Shown: positions 9,923-16,715 of the stretch, in pieces
Numbering within the stretch: the stretch's first letter is position 1
Layout: the number at the start of each line of letters is the position of its first letter
Assembly: GCF_004348725.1 (NCBI RefSeq)
Contig: NZ_SMKR01000001.1
Span: 1 to 64,000, forward strand
DNA from: Kribbella turkmenica
GTDB taxonomy: Bacteria > Actinomycetota > Actinomycetes > Propionibacteriales > Kribbellaceae
Direction: 5' to 3'
Length of the DNA: 64,000 bases
Position numbers and translations under genes: made by a program
The notes under the pieces: model-generated
What the model was told of the DNA's origin: nothing
Database searches by the model: none
The model's input: only the letters and a program-made list of their open reading frames with translations

Positions 9923-10484
9923 GGGTGGCCTCCTCGTCCGACAGCGTCTCGCCAGTCGCGAGCAGCAGTGTCATCGCGTAAATCTCTCGCAACTCGCTCG
10001 TGGGCACGGGAGGCAGCACCTGCTCGGACCCGATCAGGATCAGGTACAGCAGTTGAGCCAGGCGATCCGCGTCGACATCGGCCTTCAGCCCACGGCACAG
10101 CTCGCGAAGGTAGTCGGTCCGCGTCCGGTCGACCCGCTCCTGCGCAGCCCGTGCCTCGGCGTCCTGCAGAGCCCATGCCCGAACGGCAATCTCGAGTCGA
10201 GCGCTGTCCGGATCCGACAGCACCAGCTTCAGCAGATGCTGCAGCCTGGCCCACGGCTCCGTCCCGGGCTCCCTCTCGACCGAGTCGATCAACCGCATGG
10301 TGAACTGCGCCTCGAAGTACTCCAGGAGCGCCGTCCGAAACCCCGCGGTCCCGGTGAAGTGGTGGTAGTACGACCCTTTGGTGACCCCGAGCTTCCCGGT
10401 CAGCCGTTCGATCGTCACCGCCGGCGCTCCCTCGGCCGCCAGCAGCTCGAGTCCCGCCTCCAGCCATTCGCGCCGCGTCACCAT
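9906..10484 (-). CDS. TetR-family regulator with a palindromic operator at its start
   Basis: A 192-residue TetR regulator. The helix-turn-helix spans about residues 22-48 (VTIERLTGKLGVTKGSYYHHFTG), with the recognition helix GVTKGSYYHHF shared almost exactly with the regulator at 12816. The ATG at 10484 starts three bases from a perfect 12-bp inverted repeat, so the gene is very likely autoregulated. It overlaps the DUF2867 gene by 17 bp. The MFS exporter gene ends 38 bp upstream. It could repress just its own two-gene unit, or also respond to substrates of the exporter. Confidence 0.92.
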   Translation of the reverse strand: MVTRREWLEAGLELLAAEGAPAVTIERLTGKLGVTKGSYYHHFTGTAGFRTALLEYFEAQFTMRLIDSVEREPGTEPWARLQHLLKLVLSDPDSARLEIAVRAWALQDAEARAAQERVDRTRTDYLRELCRGLKADVDADRLAQLLYLILIGSEQVLPPVPTSELREIYAMTLLLATGETLSDEEATHADPH

Positions 10485-10486
10485 GA

Positions 10487-10514
10487 CAAGACCATACCAT
10501 CCGGTATGGTCTTG
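10487..10514. promoter_or_regulatory. TetR operator: perfect 12-4-12 inverted repeat
   Basis: CAAGACCATACC and GGTATGGTCTTG flank the four-base spacer ATCC. The site lies between the MFS stop (10522) and the tetR ATG (10484), almost touching the start codon, so bound repressor would block transcription. Its core CATACC-N4-GGTATG matches the sites upstream of the other tetR at 12816. Confidence 0.85.
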
Positions 10515-10521
10515 AGTTCGC

Positions 10522-11733
10522 TCAGGCGTCGGCGGTGGTGAGAGTCTCGGCCCCGGCCCTGCTGTGGACCTCGGGGGTGCGCAGGTGGGACAGCGGCTTC
10601 CAGCCGGTGGCGAGGGTGGCGACCGCGAGCAGGACGGCGAAGGCGCCGACGTAGAAGGGCAGTTGGATGTTGACCTCCTCGCCGAGCTTGCCGGCCAGCC
10701 ACGGCGCGACCGCACCGCCGGAGAAGCGGACGAAGGAGTACGCCGCCGACGCCGTACCGCGCTCGACCGGCGCGGCCGCCATCACGGCCTCGGTGATCAG
10801 GGTGTTGTTGACGCCGAGGAAGAGCCCGGCCACGATCACGCCGATCGCGAGCACCTCCTTGTGGTGGGCGTAGACGCCCATCACCGCGAGGTCCGCGCCG
10901 AACAGCAGCAGGGACGCCATGACCACCGGCAGCGTGCCGAACCAGCGCTGCAGCCGCGGCGCCACGAACACCGACGTGACCGCCAGCCCGATGCCCCACC
11001 CGAAGAAGATCAGCCCGATCTGCCGCGCCGACATCGCCAGCGGGAACGGCGTGAACGCGAGCAGCGTGAAGAACCCGAGGTTGTACAGCAACGCCGTGAT
11101 CGCCACCGTCGCCAATGACCGGTGCCGCAACGCCTTCAGCGGCTCGACGACCGACGTACGGCGTTGTGCCGGGGGCGAGGCCGGCAGCAGGAAGGCCGTG
11201 GCCGCGAGCGCGATCGTCATCAGTACGGCGACACCGAAGAACGGACCGCGCCACGAGATCGTGCCGAGCTCACCGCCGACCAGCGGGCCGGCCGCGATGC
11301 CGACACCGAGTGCGGCTTCGTAGAGGATGATCGCCTCGGCGACGGATCCGGTGGCGGAGTTCACGATCGTGGCGAGCGCGGTCGCGATGAAGAGCGCGTT
11401 GCCGAGGCCCCAGCCGGCCCGGAAGGCGACGATCGCGCCGATCGAGTTGGACAGACCGGCCAGTGCACTGAAGACGACGATGACGGCCAGGCCGATGAGC
11501 AGGGTGCGCTTGGCGCCGATCCGGCTGGAGACCGCCCCGGTGATCAGCATCGCGACGCCGATCACGGCCATGTAGCTGGTGAACAGCAGTGACACCTGTG
11601 ACGGGCCGGCGTGCAACTGCTCGGCGATCGGCTTCAGGATCGGGTCGACCAGGCCGATGCCCATGAACGCGATCACACAGGCGAACGCGACCGCCCAGAC
11701 CGACTTCGGTTGTTTCAGGAACGAGTTGCTCAC
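10522..11733 (-). CDS. MFS transporter, probable drug exporter
   Basis: A 403-residue major facilitator with about 12 membrane segments. The MFS signature between helices 2 and 3 reads SSRIGAKRTLLIGLAVIV, and TSYMAVIGVAMLITGAVSS fits motif regions of 12-TM exporters. The GTG at 11733 overlaps the marR stop (GTGA), so it is co-transcribed with and translationally coupled to that regulator. A MarR-MFS unit is a common resistance arrangement. Substrate unknown. The C-terminal 25 residues (RTPEVHSRAGAETLTTADA) are a polar tail. Confidence 0.92.
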   Translation of the reverse strand: MSNSFLKQPKSVWAVAFACVIAFMGIGLVDPILKPIAEQLHAGPSQVSLLFTSYMAVIGVAMLITGAVSSRIGAKRTLLIGLAVIVVFSALAGLSNSIGAIVAFRAGWGLGNALFIATALATIVNSATGSVAEAIILYEAALGVGIAAGPLVGGELGTISWRGPFFGVAVLMTIALAATAFLLPASPPAQRRTSVVEPLKALRHRSLATVAITALLYNLGFFTLLAFTPFPLAMSARQIGLIFFGWGIGLAVTSVFVAPRLQRWFGTLPVVMASLLLFGADLAVMGVYAHHKEVLAIGVIVAGLFLGVNNTLITEAVMAAAPVERGTASAAYSFVRFSGGAVAPWLAGKLGEEVNIQLPFYVGAFAVLLAVATLATGWKPLSHLRTPEVHSRAGAETLTTADA

Positions 11734-12161
11734 CGGGGGGTGACCTCCAACAGCTTGCGGATAACGGTGACTGCGGCCTCGAGAGTGGAGAGGTCGGCAG
11801 CGGGGAGCTGACCGAGCCGGGTCGCAAGGGCGGCGCCCGCTTGGTGGCGGGCGCTCTGCAGCTCGGCGTACCCGGCGTCGGTGAGGCTGATCAGGCTGGC
11901 CCGGGAGTCGGCCGGGTCGGCTTCGCGCCGTACCCAGCCCTGCTCCTCCTGGCGTTGCACCAGGTTGGACATCGTCGGCTGGGAGCACCGGTCGGCCTTG
12001 GCGAGCTCGCTGATCCGGGTCGGGCCGAGCTCGTCGAGCCGGCCGAGCAGCCGCATGGCCGCGTGCGGCAGGGCGCTCACGTCCCGGCTCGCCATCCGCG
12101 TCAGTCTCGCGGAGGCGACCACCATGTCCACGCCCAGCTGGGTCAGGTCGGTTTCACTCAC
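11730..12161 (-). CDS. MarR-family transcriptional regulator
   Basis: A 143-residue winged-helix regulator. Recognition helix region: ISELAKADRCSQPTMSNLVQRQEEQGWVRREADPADSRASLISLTDAG, the last part being the wing with its typical ADPADSR motif. It starts with GTG at 12161. An imperfect inverted repeat with arms CATAG/CTATG lies 15 bases upstream, a probable operator. The downstream MFS gene overlaps by 4 bp, so this protein most likely represses its own marR-MFS operon. Confidence 0.93.
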   Translation of the reverse strand: MSETDLTQLGVDMVVASARLTRMASRDVSALPHAAMRLLGRLDELGPTRISELAKADRCSQPTMSNLVQRQEEQGWVRREADPADSRASLISLTDAGYAELQSARHQAGAALATRLGQLPAADLSTLEAAVTVIRKLLEVTPR

Positions 12162-12171
12162 ATCTCGGCAA

Positions 12172-12194
12172 TATACATAGGAATGCTATGCATC
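12172..12194. promoter_or_regulatory. Probable MarR operator
   Basis: CATAG (12176-12180), five bases, CTATG (12186-12190). The symmetry extends imperfectly outward on both sides. The site is AT-rich and lies just upstream of the marR start codon at 12161. Confidence 0.55.
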
Positions 12195-12304
12195 TCCAGG
12201 GCCGGCCGGGCGATGCCGCAGGCGCCGAGGTGGTTCATGGTCGGTGTCCTCTGCTGGGGAGCTTCAGCGGAGACGTCGCGGGACCGCGGCTGATCCGGAC
12301 GCGG

Positions 12305-12736
12305 TCAGGGCACGTCGCCGGCGGAGAAGGCCTCCTCGAACTCCGGGCCCGGCGGGATCTCCGTGATCACGTCGATCAGGACTCCACCCGGGTCGGCGAC
12401 GATGAAGTGGCGCTGGCCGAACTGCTCGCTGCGGATCGACAGTTTGGGCTCCAGTCCGTCGCCGATCACCAGTCGCTCCCACTCGGCGTCGACGTCGTCG
12501 ACCTCGAAGTTCAGCAGCAGTCCCTGGACCGGCCGGCGGTAGCCCTCGGGGATGGTCGGGTGCGTGGGGTCGAGCAGGGCCAGTTCGTACCCGGCGTCGC
12601 CCGGGCGCCGGAGGCTCACGTACCAGTCGGCCTCGAAGGTGGTCTCGAACCCGAACAGCCGGGTGTAGAAGTCGTGCGACTCGCGCAGCCGCTCGGTCGC
12701 GATCACGGGGTAGAAGCTGGAGAGGTTCACCGGCAC
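12305..12736 (-). CDS. Glyoxalase / bleomycin-resistance (VOC) family protein
   Basis: A 143-residue vicinal-oxygen-chelate protein made of two beta-alpha-beta-beta-beta modules: residues 8-65 ([23 protein letters not shown]) and 75-135 ([17 protein letters not shown], then [16 protein letters not shown]). Conserved pieces such as DPGG near the C-terminus are present. Such proteins bind a metal and act as isomerases, dioxygenases or antibiotic-binding proteins; the substrate is not readable here. It is divergent from a tetR gene with two operator palindromes between them, so it is very likely the target of that regulator. The interval 12195-12304 downstream holds nothing I recognise. Confidence 0.9.
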   Translation of the reverse strand: MPVNLSSFYPVIATERLRESHDFYTRLFGFETTFEADWYVSLRRPGDAGYELALLDPTHPTIPEGYRRPVQGLLLNFEVDDVDAEWERLVIGDGLEPKLSIRSEQFGQRHFIVADPGGVLIDVITEIPPGPEFEEAFSAGDVP

Positions 12737-12747
12737 TCCTCAATTTG

Positions 12748-12764
12748 ACATACCGTTGGTATGT
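12748..12764. promoter_or_regulatory. TetR operator 1, ACATACC-N3-GGTATGT
   Basis: A perfect 7-3-7 palindrome in the intergenic region between the glyoxalase gene and the divergent tetR. It begins 12 bases upstream of the glyoxalase start codon. Confidence 0.75.
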
Positions 12765-12777
12765 ACACGCTACTTGG

Positions 12778-12792
12778 CGTACCATCGGTATG
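12778..12792. promoter_or_regulatory. TetR operator 2, CGTACC-N3-GGTATG
   Basis: A second copy of the same half-site pair with one mismatch (perfect core TACC-ATC-GGTA). It is about 29 bp centre to centre from operator 1 and 24 bp before the tetR ATG. The outermost arms TTGACATACC and GGTATGTCAA also form a long inverted repeat across both sites. Confidence 0.65.
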
Positions 12793-12815
12793 TCAACGTG
12801 GTCGGGAGGCGGTTC

Positions 12816-13400
12816 ATGGCGGGCGTCAGGGCAGAGCAACGGGAGCGGACGCGGGCGGTGCTGCTGGAGGTGAGCCGCAGGCTGTTCGCCTCCCGCGGTT
12901 ACGCCGCGGTCGGACTGGCCGAGTTGGTCCAGGCGGCCGGCGTCACCAAAGGTGCGCTGTACCACCACTTCGAGGGCGGAAAGGTCGACCTTTTCCGGGC
13001 AGTGCTGACCGGGGTCCACGAAAAGGTCGGTGCGGTGGTCGCGGCGGCCGCCGAGGCCGAGACCGATCCGTGGGACCAGTTGCTGGCCGGCTGCCGCGCG
13101 TTCCTGGTCGCCGCCACCGATCCCGCCGTACGGCGGATCATGCTGGTCGACGGTCCCGCTGTCCTCGGCTGGAGCGAGTGGCGGGCGATGGACGAGGCCC
13201 AGTCGGCCAGTCACCTCGCCGAGGCGCTGGCGATGCTCGTGGCGGCGGGCGTCATCGCTGCGCAGCCGGTCGCGCCGCTGGCCAGACTGTTGTCCGGGGC
13301 AATGAACGAGGCCGCCCTCTGGCTCGCCGAGACCGACGACCCCAACGCCCTCGACGACGTCACCTCGGCCCTGTTCCGGATGCTCGGCGCGCTCCGGTGA
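12816..13400 (+). CDS. TetR-family regulator, divergent from glyoxalase
   Basis: A 194-residue TetR regulator whose helix-turn-helix reads VGLAELVQAAGVTKGALYHHFEGG (about residues 36-59). The recognition helix GVTKGALYHHF is nearly identical to that of the regulator at 9906-10484, and the two share the CATACC half-site. The ATG at 12816 is supported by the upstream gggagg and by the family N-terminus (RAEQRERTRAVLLEVSRRLFASRGYAAVG). The gene overlaps a degenerate marR downstream by 4 bp. It probably represses itself and the divergent glyoxalase gene. Confidence 0.93.
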   Translation: MAGVRAEQRERTRAVLLEVSRRLFASRGYAAVGLAELVQAAGVTKGALYHHFEGGKVDLFRAVLTGVHEKVGAVVAAAAEAETDPWDQLLAGCRAFLVAATDPAVRRIMLVDGPAVLGWSEWRAMDEAQSASHLAEALAMLVAAGVIAAQPVAPLARLLSGAMNEAALWLAETDDPNALDDVTSALFRMLGALR

Positions 13401-13642
13401 TCAGCTGCCCGAGTGCTCCTGGGCGAGCGGTCTTGGGGACCGGTCCGGAGTCGGCGCCGGCGCCGTCCGTCCGGGCGTTCCGGACGACGGCGGTGCTCGC
13501 CCGAAAGCTCCGCTGCGCGACGGGCGAGCGACTGCGAACGGACGGGCTCACCACCCAGCAGGCCACCGTGTTCACGGCCGCGGCCGCGCTCGGCGAGTCG
13601 TTCCTGGCCGAGGCGGATCCCGCGGACCGGCGCCGTGCTTAA
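13397..13642 (+). pseudogene. MarR-type regulator remnant lacking its DNA-recognition helix
   Basis: An 81-codon frame from the GTG at 13397 to the stop at 13642. Residues 30-60 (LARKLRCATGERLRTDGLTTQQATVFTAAAALGE) match the first helices of a MarR protein. This joins directly to FLAEADPADRRRA, which is the wing motif normally found about 25-30 residues later. The recognition helix is therefore missing, and the protein stops inside the wing without its dimerisation helix. It cannot bind DNA as a normal MarR. It could be translated by coupling with tetR (GTGA overlap). Its last bases overlap the methyltransferase start. Confidence 0.6.
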
Positions 13643-14096
13643 GGCAGTCCTCGGGAGTGCGGCGTTCTTCTTCGCCGCGCCGTGTGTGGTGGGCGGTGTG
13701 ATCCCGTGGTGGATCAGCGGCTGGGCCGGACCGCGGTTCTGGCCCGGGCTCGTCCTGGTCGCCGTTGGGGCCTCCGTCGTACTGCGGGCGTTCGTGCGGT
13801 TCGTCCGGGAAGGACGCGGTACGCCGGCGCCGGTCGCGCCGACCGAGGAGCTCGTGATCGGCGGCGACTACCGCTTCGTCCGCAACCCCATGTACGTGGG
13901 GGTGGTGACGGCGATCCTCGGTCAGGCGCTCACCTTCCTGGACCTCGTCGTTCTCGGGTACGGCGTCGTCGCGTGGGCCGTGATGGCGTCCTTCGTCCGG
14001 TGGTACGAGGAACCCCTCCTGCTGCGACGGTACGGCGCTCGGTACGAGGACTACCGGCGGACTGTCCCGGCCTGGGTGCCGCGACTCAGACACTGA
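13635..14096 (+). CDS. Isoprenylcysteine carboxyl methyltransferase (ICMT/PEMT)-like membrane protein
   Basis: A 153-residue integral membrane protein of the ICMT/phospholipid methyltransferase type. About four membrane segments precede the signature GGDYRFVRNPMYVGVVTAILGQAL (SAM-binding RNPMY) and the C-terminal YEEPLLLRRYGARYEDYRRTVPAWVPR, with the conserved Glu-Glu and R-Y-G-x-x-Y-xx-Y pattern. Bacterial members methylate unknown small molecules or lipids; true prenylcysteine is unlikely. The start is GTG at 13635, overlapping the end of the marR remnant. An intact marR plus this enzyme would be a recognisable pair, so its control may have been lost. It ends inside the convergent gene (11-bp overlap). 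Confidence 0.8.
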   Translation: MLKAVLGSAAFFFAAPCVVGGVIPWWISGWAGPRFWPGLVLVAVGASVVLRAFVRFVREGRGTPAPVAPTEELVIGGDYRFVRNPMYVGVVTAILGQALTFLDLVVLGYGVVAWAVMASFVRWYEEPLLLRRYGARYEDYRRTVPAWVPRLRH

Positions 14097-14631
14097 CCGG
14101 CCGACCGTCGGCGTCGCGGAACAGGCCGACCGCGAGCGAACCGCGGTGCAGGATGTGCGGGATGTCGGCCCAGGGGAACAGTGGCTCGGTCGCGCTCAGA
14201 TTGCGCAGTCGCTCGAGCGCCTTGTCGGACGGTGTGGACAGGGTGGCGACGGTGGTCGCGCTGTACGGGAGGTAGTCGGTGGCCGGCTGTGGGCGGAACA
14301 AGGGGTCGTGGCGCTTGAGCAGGATGCAGGTGCGCTCGGGATCGAGCAGGTCGGCGTCGAGGGTCCAGTAGTCGAGAGCGGCCGGCCCGATCCGGCCGGA
14401 CTCGCGAAGGGCGTCGAAGATCGGCGCCGGATGGACGGGGGACAGGAAGACCACGTCGCGCCAGCGGCAGCCGAGCGGATGGACCGGGTTGTCAATCGTC
14501 TGCGGACGGTACGAGTACTTCCCGGCCTCCCGCTCGTAGAGGTCGGGGTGCTGCTCGCGGAGCAGGTCGAGCGGCAGGATCTCGGTCCCGCGGAGGTCGT
14601 GGATGGCGGCTCGGTAGAGAAGTGTCGGCAT
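14086..14631 (-). CDS. Conserved-looking protein of unknown function
   Basis: I do not recognise this 181-residue soluble protein. It has a compact globular look with many aromatic and proline residues: YRAAIHDLRGTEILPLDLL, YSYRPQTIDNPVHPLGCRWRDVVFLSPVHPAPIF, DYWTLDADLLDPERTCILLKRHDPLF. There is no signal peptide or membrane segment. The ATG at 14631 is supported by a GGAGG nine bases upstream, but that GGAGG is locked in the 3' arm of a strong hairpin (14639-14671), suggesting regulated translation. The last 11 bases overlap the convergent methyltransferase gene. Confidence 0.8.
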   Translation of the reverse strand: MPTLLYRAAIHDLRGTEILPLDLLREQHPDLYEREAGKYSYRPQTIDNPVHPLGCRWRDVVFLSPVHPAPIFDALRESGRIGPAALDYWTLDADLLDPERTCILLKRHDPLFRPQPATDYLPYSATTVATLSTPSDKALERLRNLSATEPLFPWADIPHILHRGSLAVGLFRDADGRPVSV

Positions 14632-14638
14632 ACGAAAG

Positions 14639-14671
14639 AGCCTCCGAGTGCGGGAACCCGCACCGGAGGCT
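14639..14671 (-). promoter_or_regulatory. Hairpin that sequesters the ribosome binding site of the 14086-14631 gene
   Basis: On the minus strand AGCCTCCG-GTGCGGG pairs with CCCGCAC-CGGAGGCT around a two-base loop: 15 base pairs with one bulged base. The 3' arm contains the GGAGG that should act as Shine-Dalgarno for the ATG nine bases later. The stem is far too stable to melt spontaneously, so translation should need a trans-acting factor or ligand, unless it acts mainly as a terminator. Read on the plus strand it has no T-tract. Confidence 0.6.
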
Positions 14672-14739
14672 GCCCTTCATTCTACCGGCCGGACGAGTCG
14701 GCCGGCCAGTTCTCTGCGTGGCTGCAAAGTCTCACAGCT

Positions 14740-14768
14740 AACAAATTTGCAGTGAGTGCAAGTTTGTT
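14740..14768. promoter_or_regulatory. TetR-type operator before a degenerate tetR
   Basis: AACAAATTTGCA and TGCAAGTTTGTT flank five bases (gtgag); 11 of 12 positions pair. The AT-rich arms and the position 36 bases before the tetR-like frame fit the autoregulatory operators of tetR-MFS pairs. The site survives although the regulator downstream is broken. Confidence 0.65.
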
Positions 14769-14803
14769 CCTCGCCTGGTCCGGTGAGGCAGGCAGAGGGC
14801 GGG

Positions 14804-15419
14804 GTGCGGGAGCGGAAGTAGCGCGAGACGCGGGCGGCGCTGGCCGAGGCTGCCTTGCGGCTGGCGTTGGAGAAGGGCGCGGACAACGTCACCGTCGAGG
14901 AGATCGCCGAGGCGGCGGACGTATCCGAGCGGACTTTCCTCAACTACTTCCCGCACAGGGAGCACGCGATCCTCGGGCGCAACCCCGAGCACATGGAGCG
15001 CGCGCTGGAGCGGCTGCGGACCGCGCCCGCCGGGGAGTCGCCGCTGACCACGATGTGGCACGTGGTCAGCGAGGTGCTGGCGGACCTCGAACGCGACGGT
15101 GGGCTGTCGCCGCGGCGAGCTGATCATGAGCTCGCCGAACCTGCTCTACCAGCTGATGATGTCCAGCTTCGACGACGAGCGGCAGCTGACCGCCGCGCTG
15201 GCCGGGGCGGATGGGCGAGCCGGCCGGCTCGGTGCGTCCGGCCCTGGTCGTCAGCACCGCCGGAGCCGCCTGCCGGGTGGCGATGGAGCTGCACAAGGCC
15301 TTCCCGGACCGATCCGTCCGCGACCTGGTCGCCGAGGCTTCCACCTACTTGCCGAGGGCATCGACCCCGCCTTCGGTCCGGCAAGTACCAGCGAACCGAC
15401 GACGAAAGCTCACTCATGA
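14804..15419 (+). pseudogene. Degenerate TetR regulator of a drug-efflux pair
   Basis: The coding trace starts at the GTG at 14804 but meets a TAG at 14819. In the same frame it continues RETRAALAEAALRLALEK through the helix-turn-helix (VTVEEIAEAADVSERTFLNYFPHREHAI) to about 15110. It then moves to the next frame for ELIMSSPNLLYQLMMSSFDDERQL, to a third for GEPAGSVRPALVVSTAGAACRVAMELHKAFPDRSVRDLVAEA, and back for LAEGIDPAFGPAS, ending at the TGA at 15419. One nonsense codon and about three frameshifts make it non-functional unless base errors explain them. The end overlaps the MFS remnant start by ATGA, the original operon arrangement. Confidence 0.8.
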
Positions 15420-15588
15420 CAACGACCTCGTCACCCTCCCCGTCGCCGGAGAACGTCGCCGGAGGACGTCGCCGGCGACGCCGCGGGTGAGGTCCCTCGT
15501 CGCGATCCTCTTCATCAAGGAAAGGGCCCTCACCACCTCGGCGGCCGAACGCCGGGCCGCCGAGGAGCCTGACATCCTGGACACATGA
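15416..15588 (+). pseudogene. Remnant of an MFS efflux transporter with its membrane core deleted
   Basis: The ATG at 15416 overlaps the stop of the degenerate tetR and begins MTTTSSPSPSPENVAGG, a typical N-terminus of EmrB-type 14-TM exporters. After about 24 codons that frame stops. In another frame a short hydrophobic end follows (VRSLVAILFIKERALTTSAAERRAAEEPD, stop at 15588), which looks like the last helix and cytoplasmic tail of such a transporter. About 450 residues between are gone. The C-terminal scrap overlaps the start of the next gene by 4 bp. Confidence 0.6.
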
Positions 15589-15884
15589 TCGTTGCATTCA
15601 GCATCAGCCCTTCCGGTGGCGACGAGACCGGAGGCGTGAGCCGGGCGGTGGCCGAGGCCGTCCGCGTGGTCCGCGCCTCCGGTCTGCCGAACGAGACCAA
15701 CGCGATGTTCACCAACGTCGAGGGGGAGTGGGACGAGGTGATGGCGGTGGTGAAACAGGCGGTGGACGTGGTGGCCGCGGTCTCGCCGCGAGTGAGTCTG
15801 GTGCTGAAGGCCGACATCCGGCCCGGGTACACCGGCCAGCTCACGGCAAAGGTCGAGCGGATCGAGGAAGCGCTAGGCGACTGA
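15585..15884 (+). CDS. Thiamine-binding / MTH1187 (YkoF-like, DUF77) family protein
   Basis: A 99-residue protein of the MTH1187 family, ferredoxin-like folds that bind thiamine or related small molecules in some members. Family features: MIVAFSISPSGGDETGGVSRAVAEAVRVVRASGLPNETNAMFTNVEGEWDEVMAVVKQA, with the conserved N-E-T-N-A-M-F-T pattern and a C-terminal YTGQLTAKVERIEEALGD. Length is normal, and it is cytosolic. Its ATG overlaps the stop of the MFS remnant (ATGA), so it may once have been the third gene of that operon. Its end overlaps the convergent SDR gene by 12 bp. Confidence 0.85.
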   Translation: MIVAFSISPSGGDETGGVSRAVAEAVRVVRASGLPNETNAMFTNVEGEWDEVMAVVKQAVDVVAAVSPRVSLVLKADIRPGYTGQLTAKVERIEEALGD

Positions 15885-16616
15885 GTTGAGGACGCCGATC
15901 ACCTGGTCGTAGCGGTTCTCCCGTTCGGCGTCGCGGAGGAAGCGGACGCGGTCGACCAGGATCTCGTCGGCGTCCGGGTGCTGCCGGAGCAGGCTGACCG
16001 ACTCGTCCAGGAACGCGTCCAGCGGCATCCACTCGGGGTCCGGGGTGCCGTTGAGCAGTCCGGTCTGAACGGCCGGCGGGACCAGTTCGATCACCTGGAC
16101 ACCGGTGTCCGCGAGCTGGATCCGCAGGCTCTGGGTGTAGCTGTGGACCGCGGCCTTGGTGGCGCTGTACGTCGGGGTGTGCACCAGCGGGACGAACGCG
16201 AGCCCCGACGACACCGTCATGATCACGGCGTCCGGCTTCGCCAGCAGGTACGGCGTGAACGCGGTGATCGTCCGGATCGTGCCGAGCAGGTTGATGCCGA
16301 TCGTGTCCTCGCTGGTCGCCAGGTGGGCCGGATCCCGCAGGTCCTCGAGCTGCATGACGCCGGCCATCGTGACCACCACGTTGAGGTCCGGGTGCCGCGT
16401 GGTGACGGTCTCGACGGCGGCCGCGATCGACTCCGGGTCGGCGACGTCGAGGGTGATCCCCTCGATGCCGTCCTCGGCGGCGATCCGGTCGAGCAGGTCC
16501 TTGCGGCGACCGCTGATGATCACGGTGTTGCCGAGGTCGCGGAACTTCCGGGCCAGCCCGAGACCGATACCCGAGGTGCCGCCGGTCATGAAGATGGTGT
16601 TGCCAGTCGTTTTCAT
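15873..16616 (-). CDS. Short-chain dehydrogenase/reductase (SDR), DltE-like
   Basis: A 247-residue NAD(P)-dependent oxidoreductase with a Rossmann fold. The cofactor motif is TGGTSGIGLGLARKF near residue 10. The catalytic Ser lies in VIMTVSSGLAF, and Tyr and Lys are in YSATKAAVHSYTQSLR (YxxxK). It is a classical SDR; the C-terminal PEWMPLDAFLDESVSLL fits the DltE-like subgroup. Substrate unknown. I chose the ATG at 16616 over a TTG four codons upstream. It is divergent from an XRE/MmyB regulator, an arrangement common in actinobacteria that suggests the regulator controls it. Confidence 0.93.
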   Translation of the reverse strand: MKTTGNTIFMTGGTSGIGLGLARKFRDLGNTVIISGRRKDLLDRIAAEDGIEGITLDVADPESIAAAVETVTTRHPDLNVVVTMAGVMQLEDLRDPAHLATSEDTIGINLLGTIRTITAFTPYLLAKPDAVIMTVSSGLAFVPLVHTPTYSATKAAVHSYTQSLRIQLADTGVQVIELVPPAVQTGLLNGTPDPEWMPLDAFLDESVSLLRQHPDADEILVDRVRFLRDAERENRYDQVIGVLNSVA

Positions 16617-16715
16617 GCCTTCAGCCAACGCCGCCCGGGCGGCGGCAACCAGGCTCGCCTCAGCCTCTGCTCGGCAGGCAGTGGATCACCGCCCGGAGTC
16701 CGGGACACTGGAGTC

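Noticed and set aside
12761-13396. Frame upstream of the MarR remnant extending it over the tetR gene
   Set aside because: That part is an Arg/Gly-rich shadow of tetR. Only the piece after the GTG at 13397 resembles a protein.
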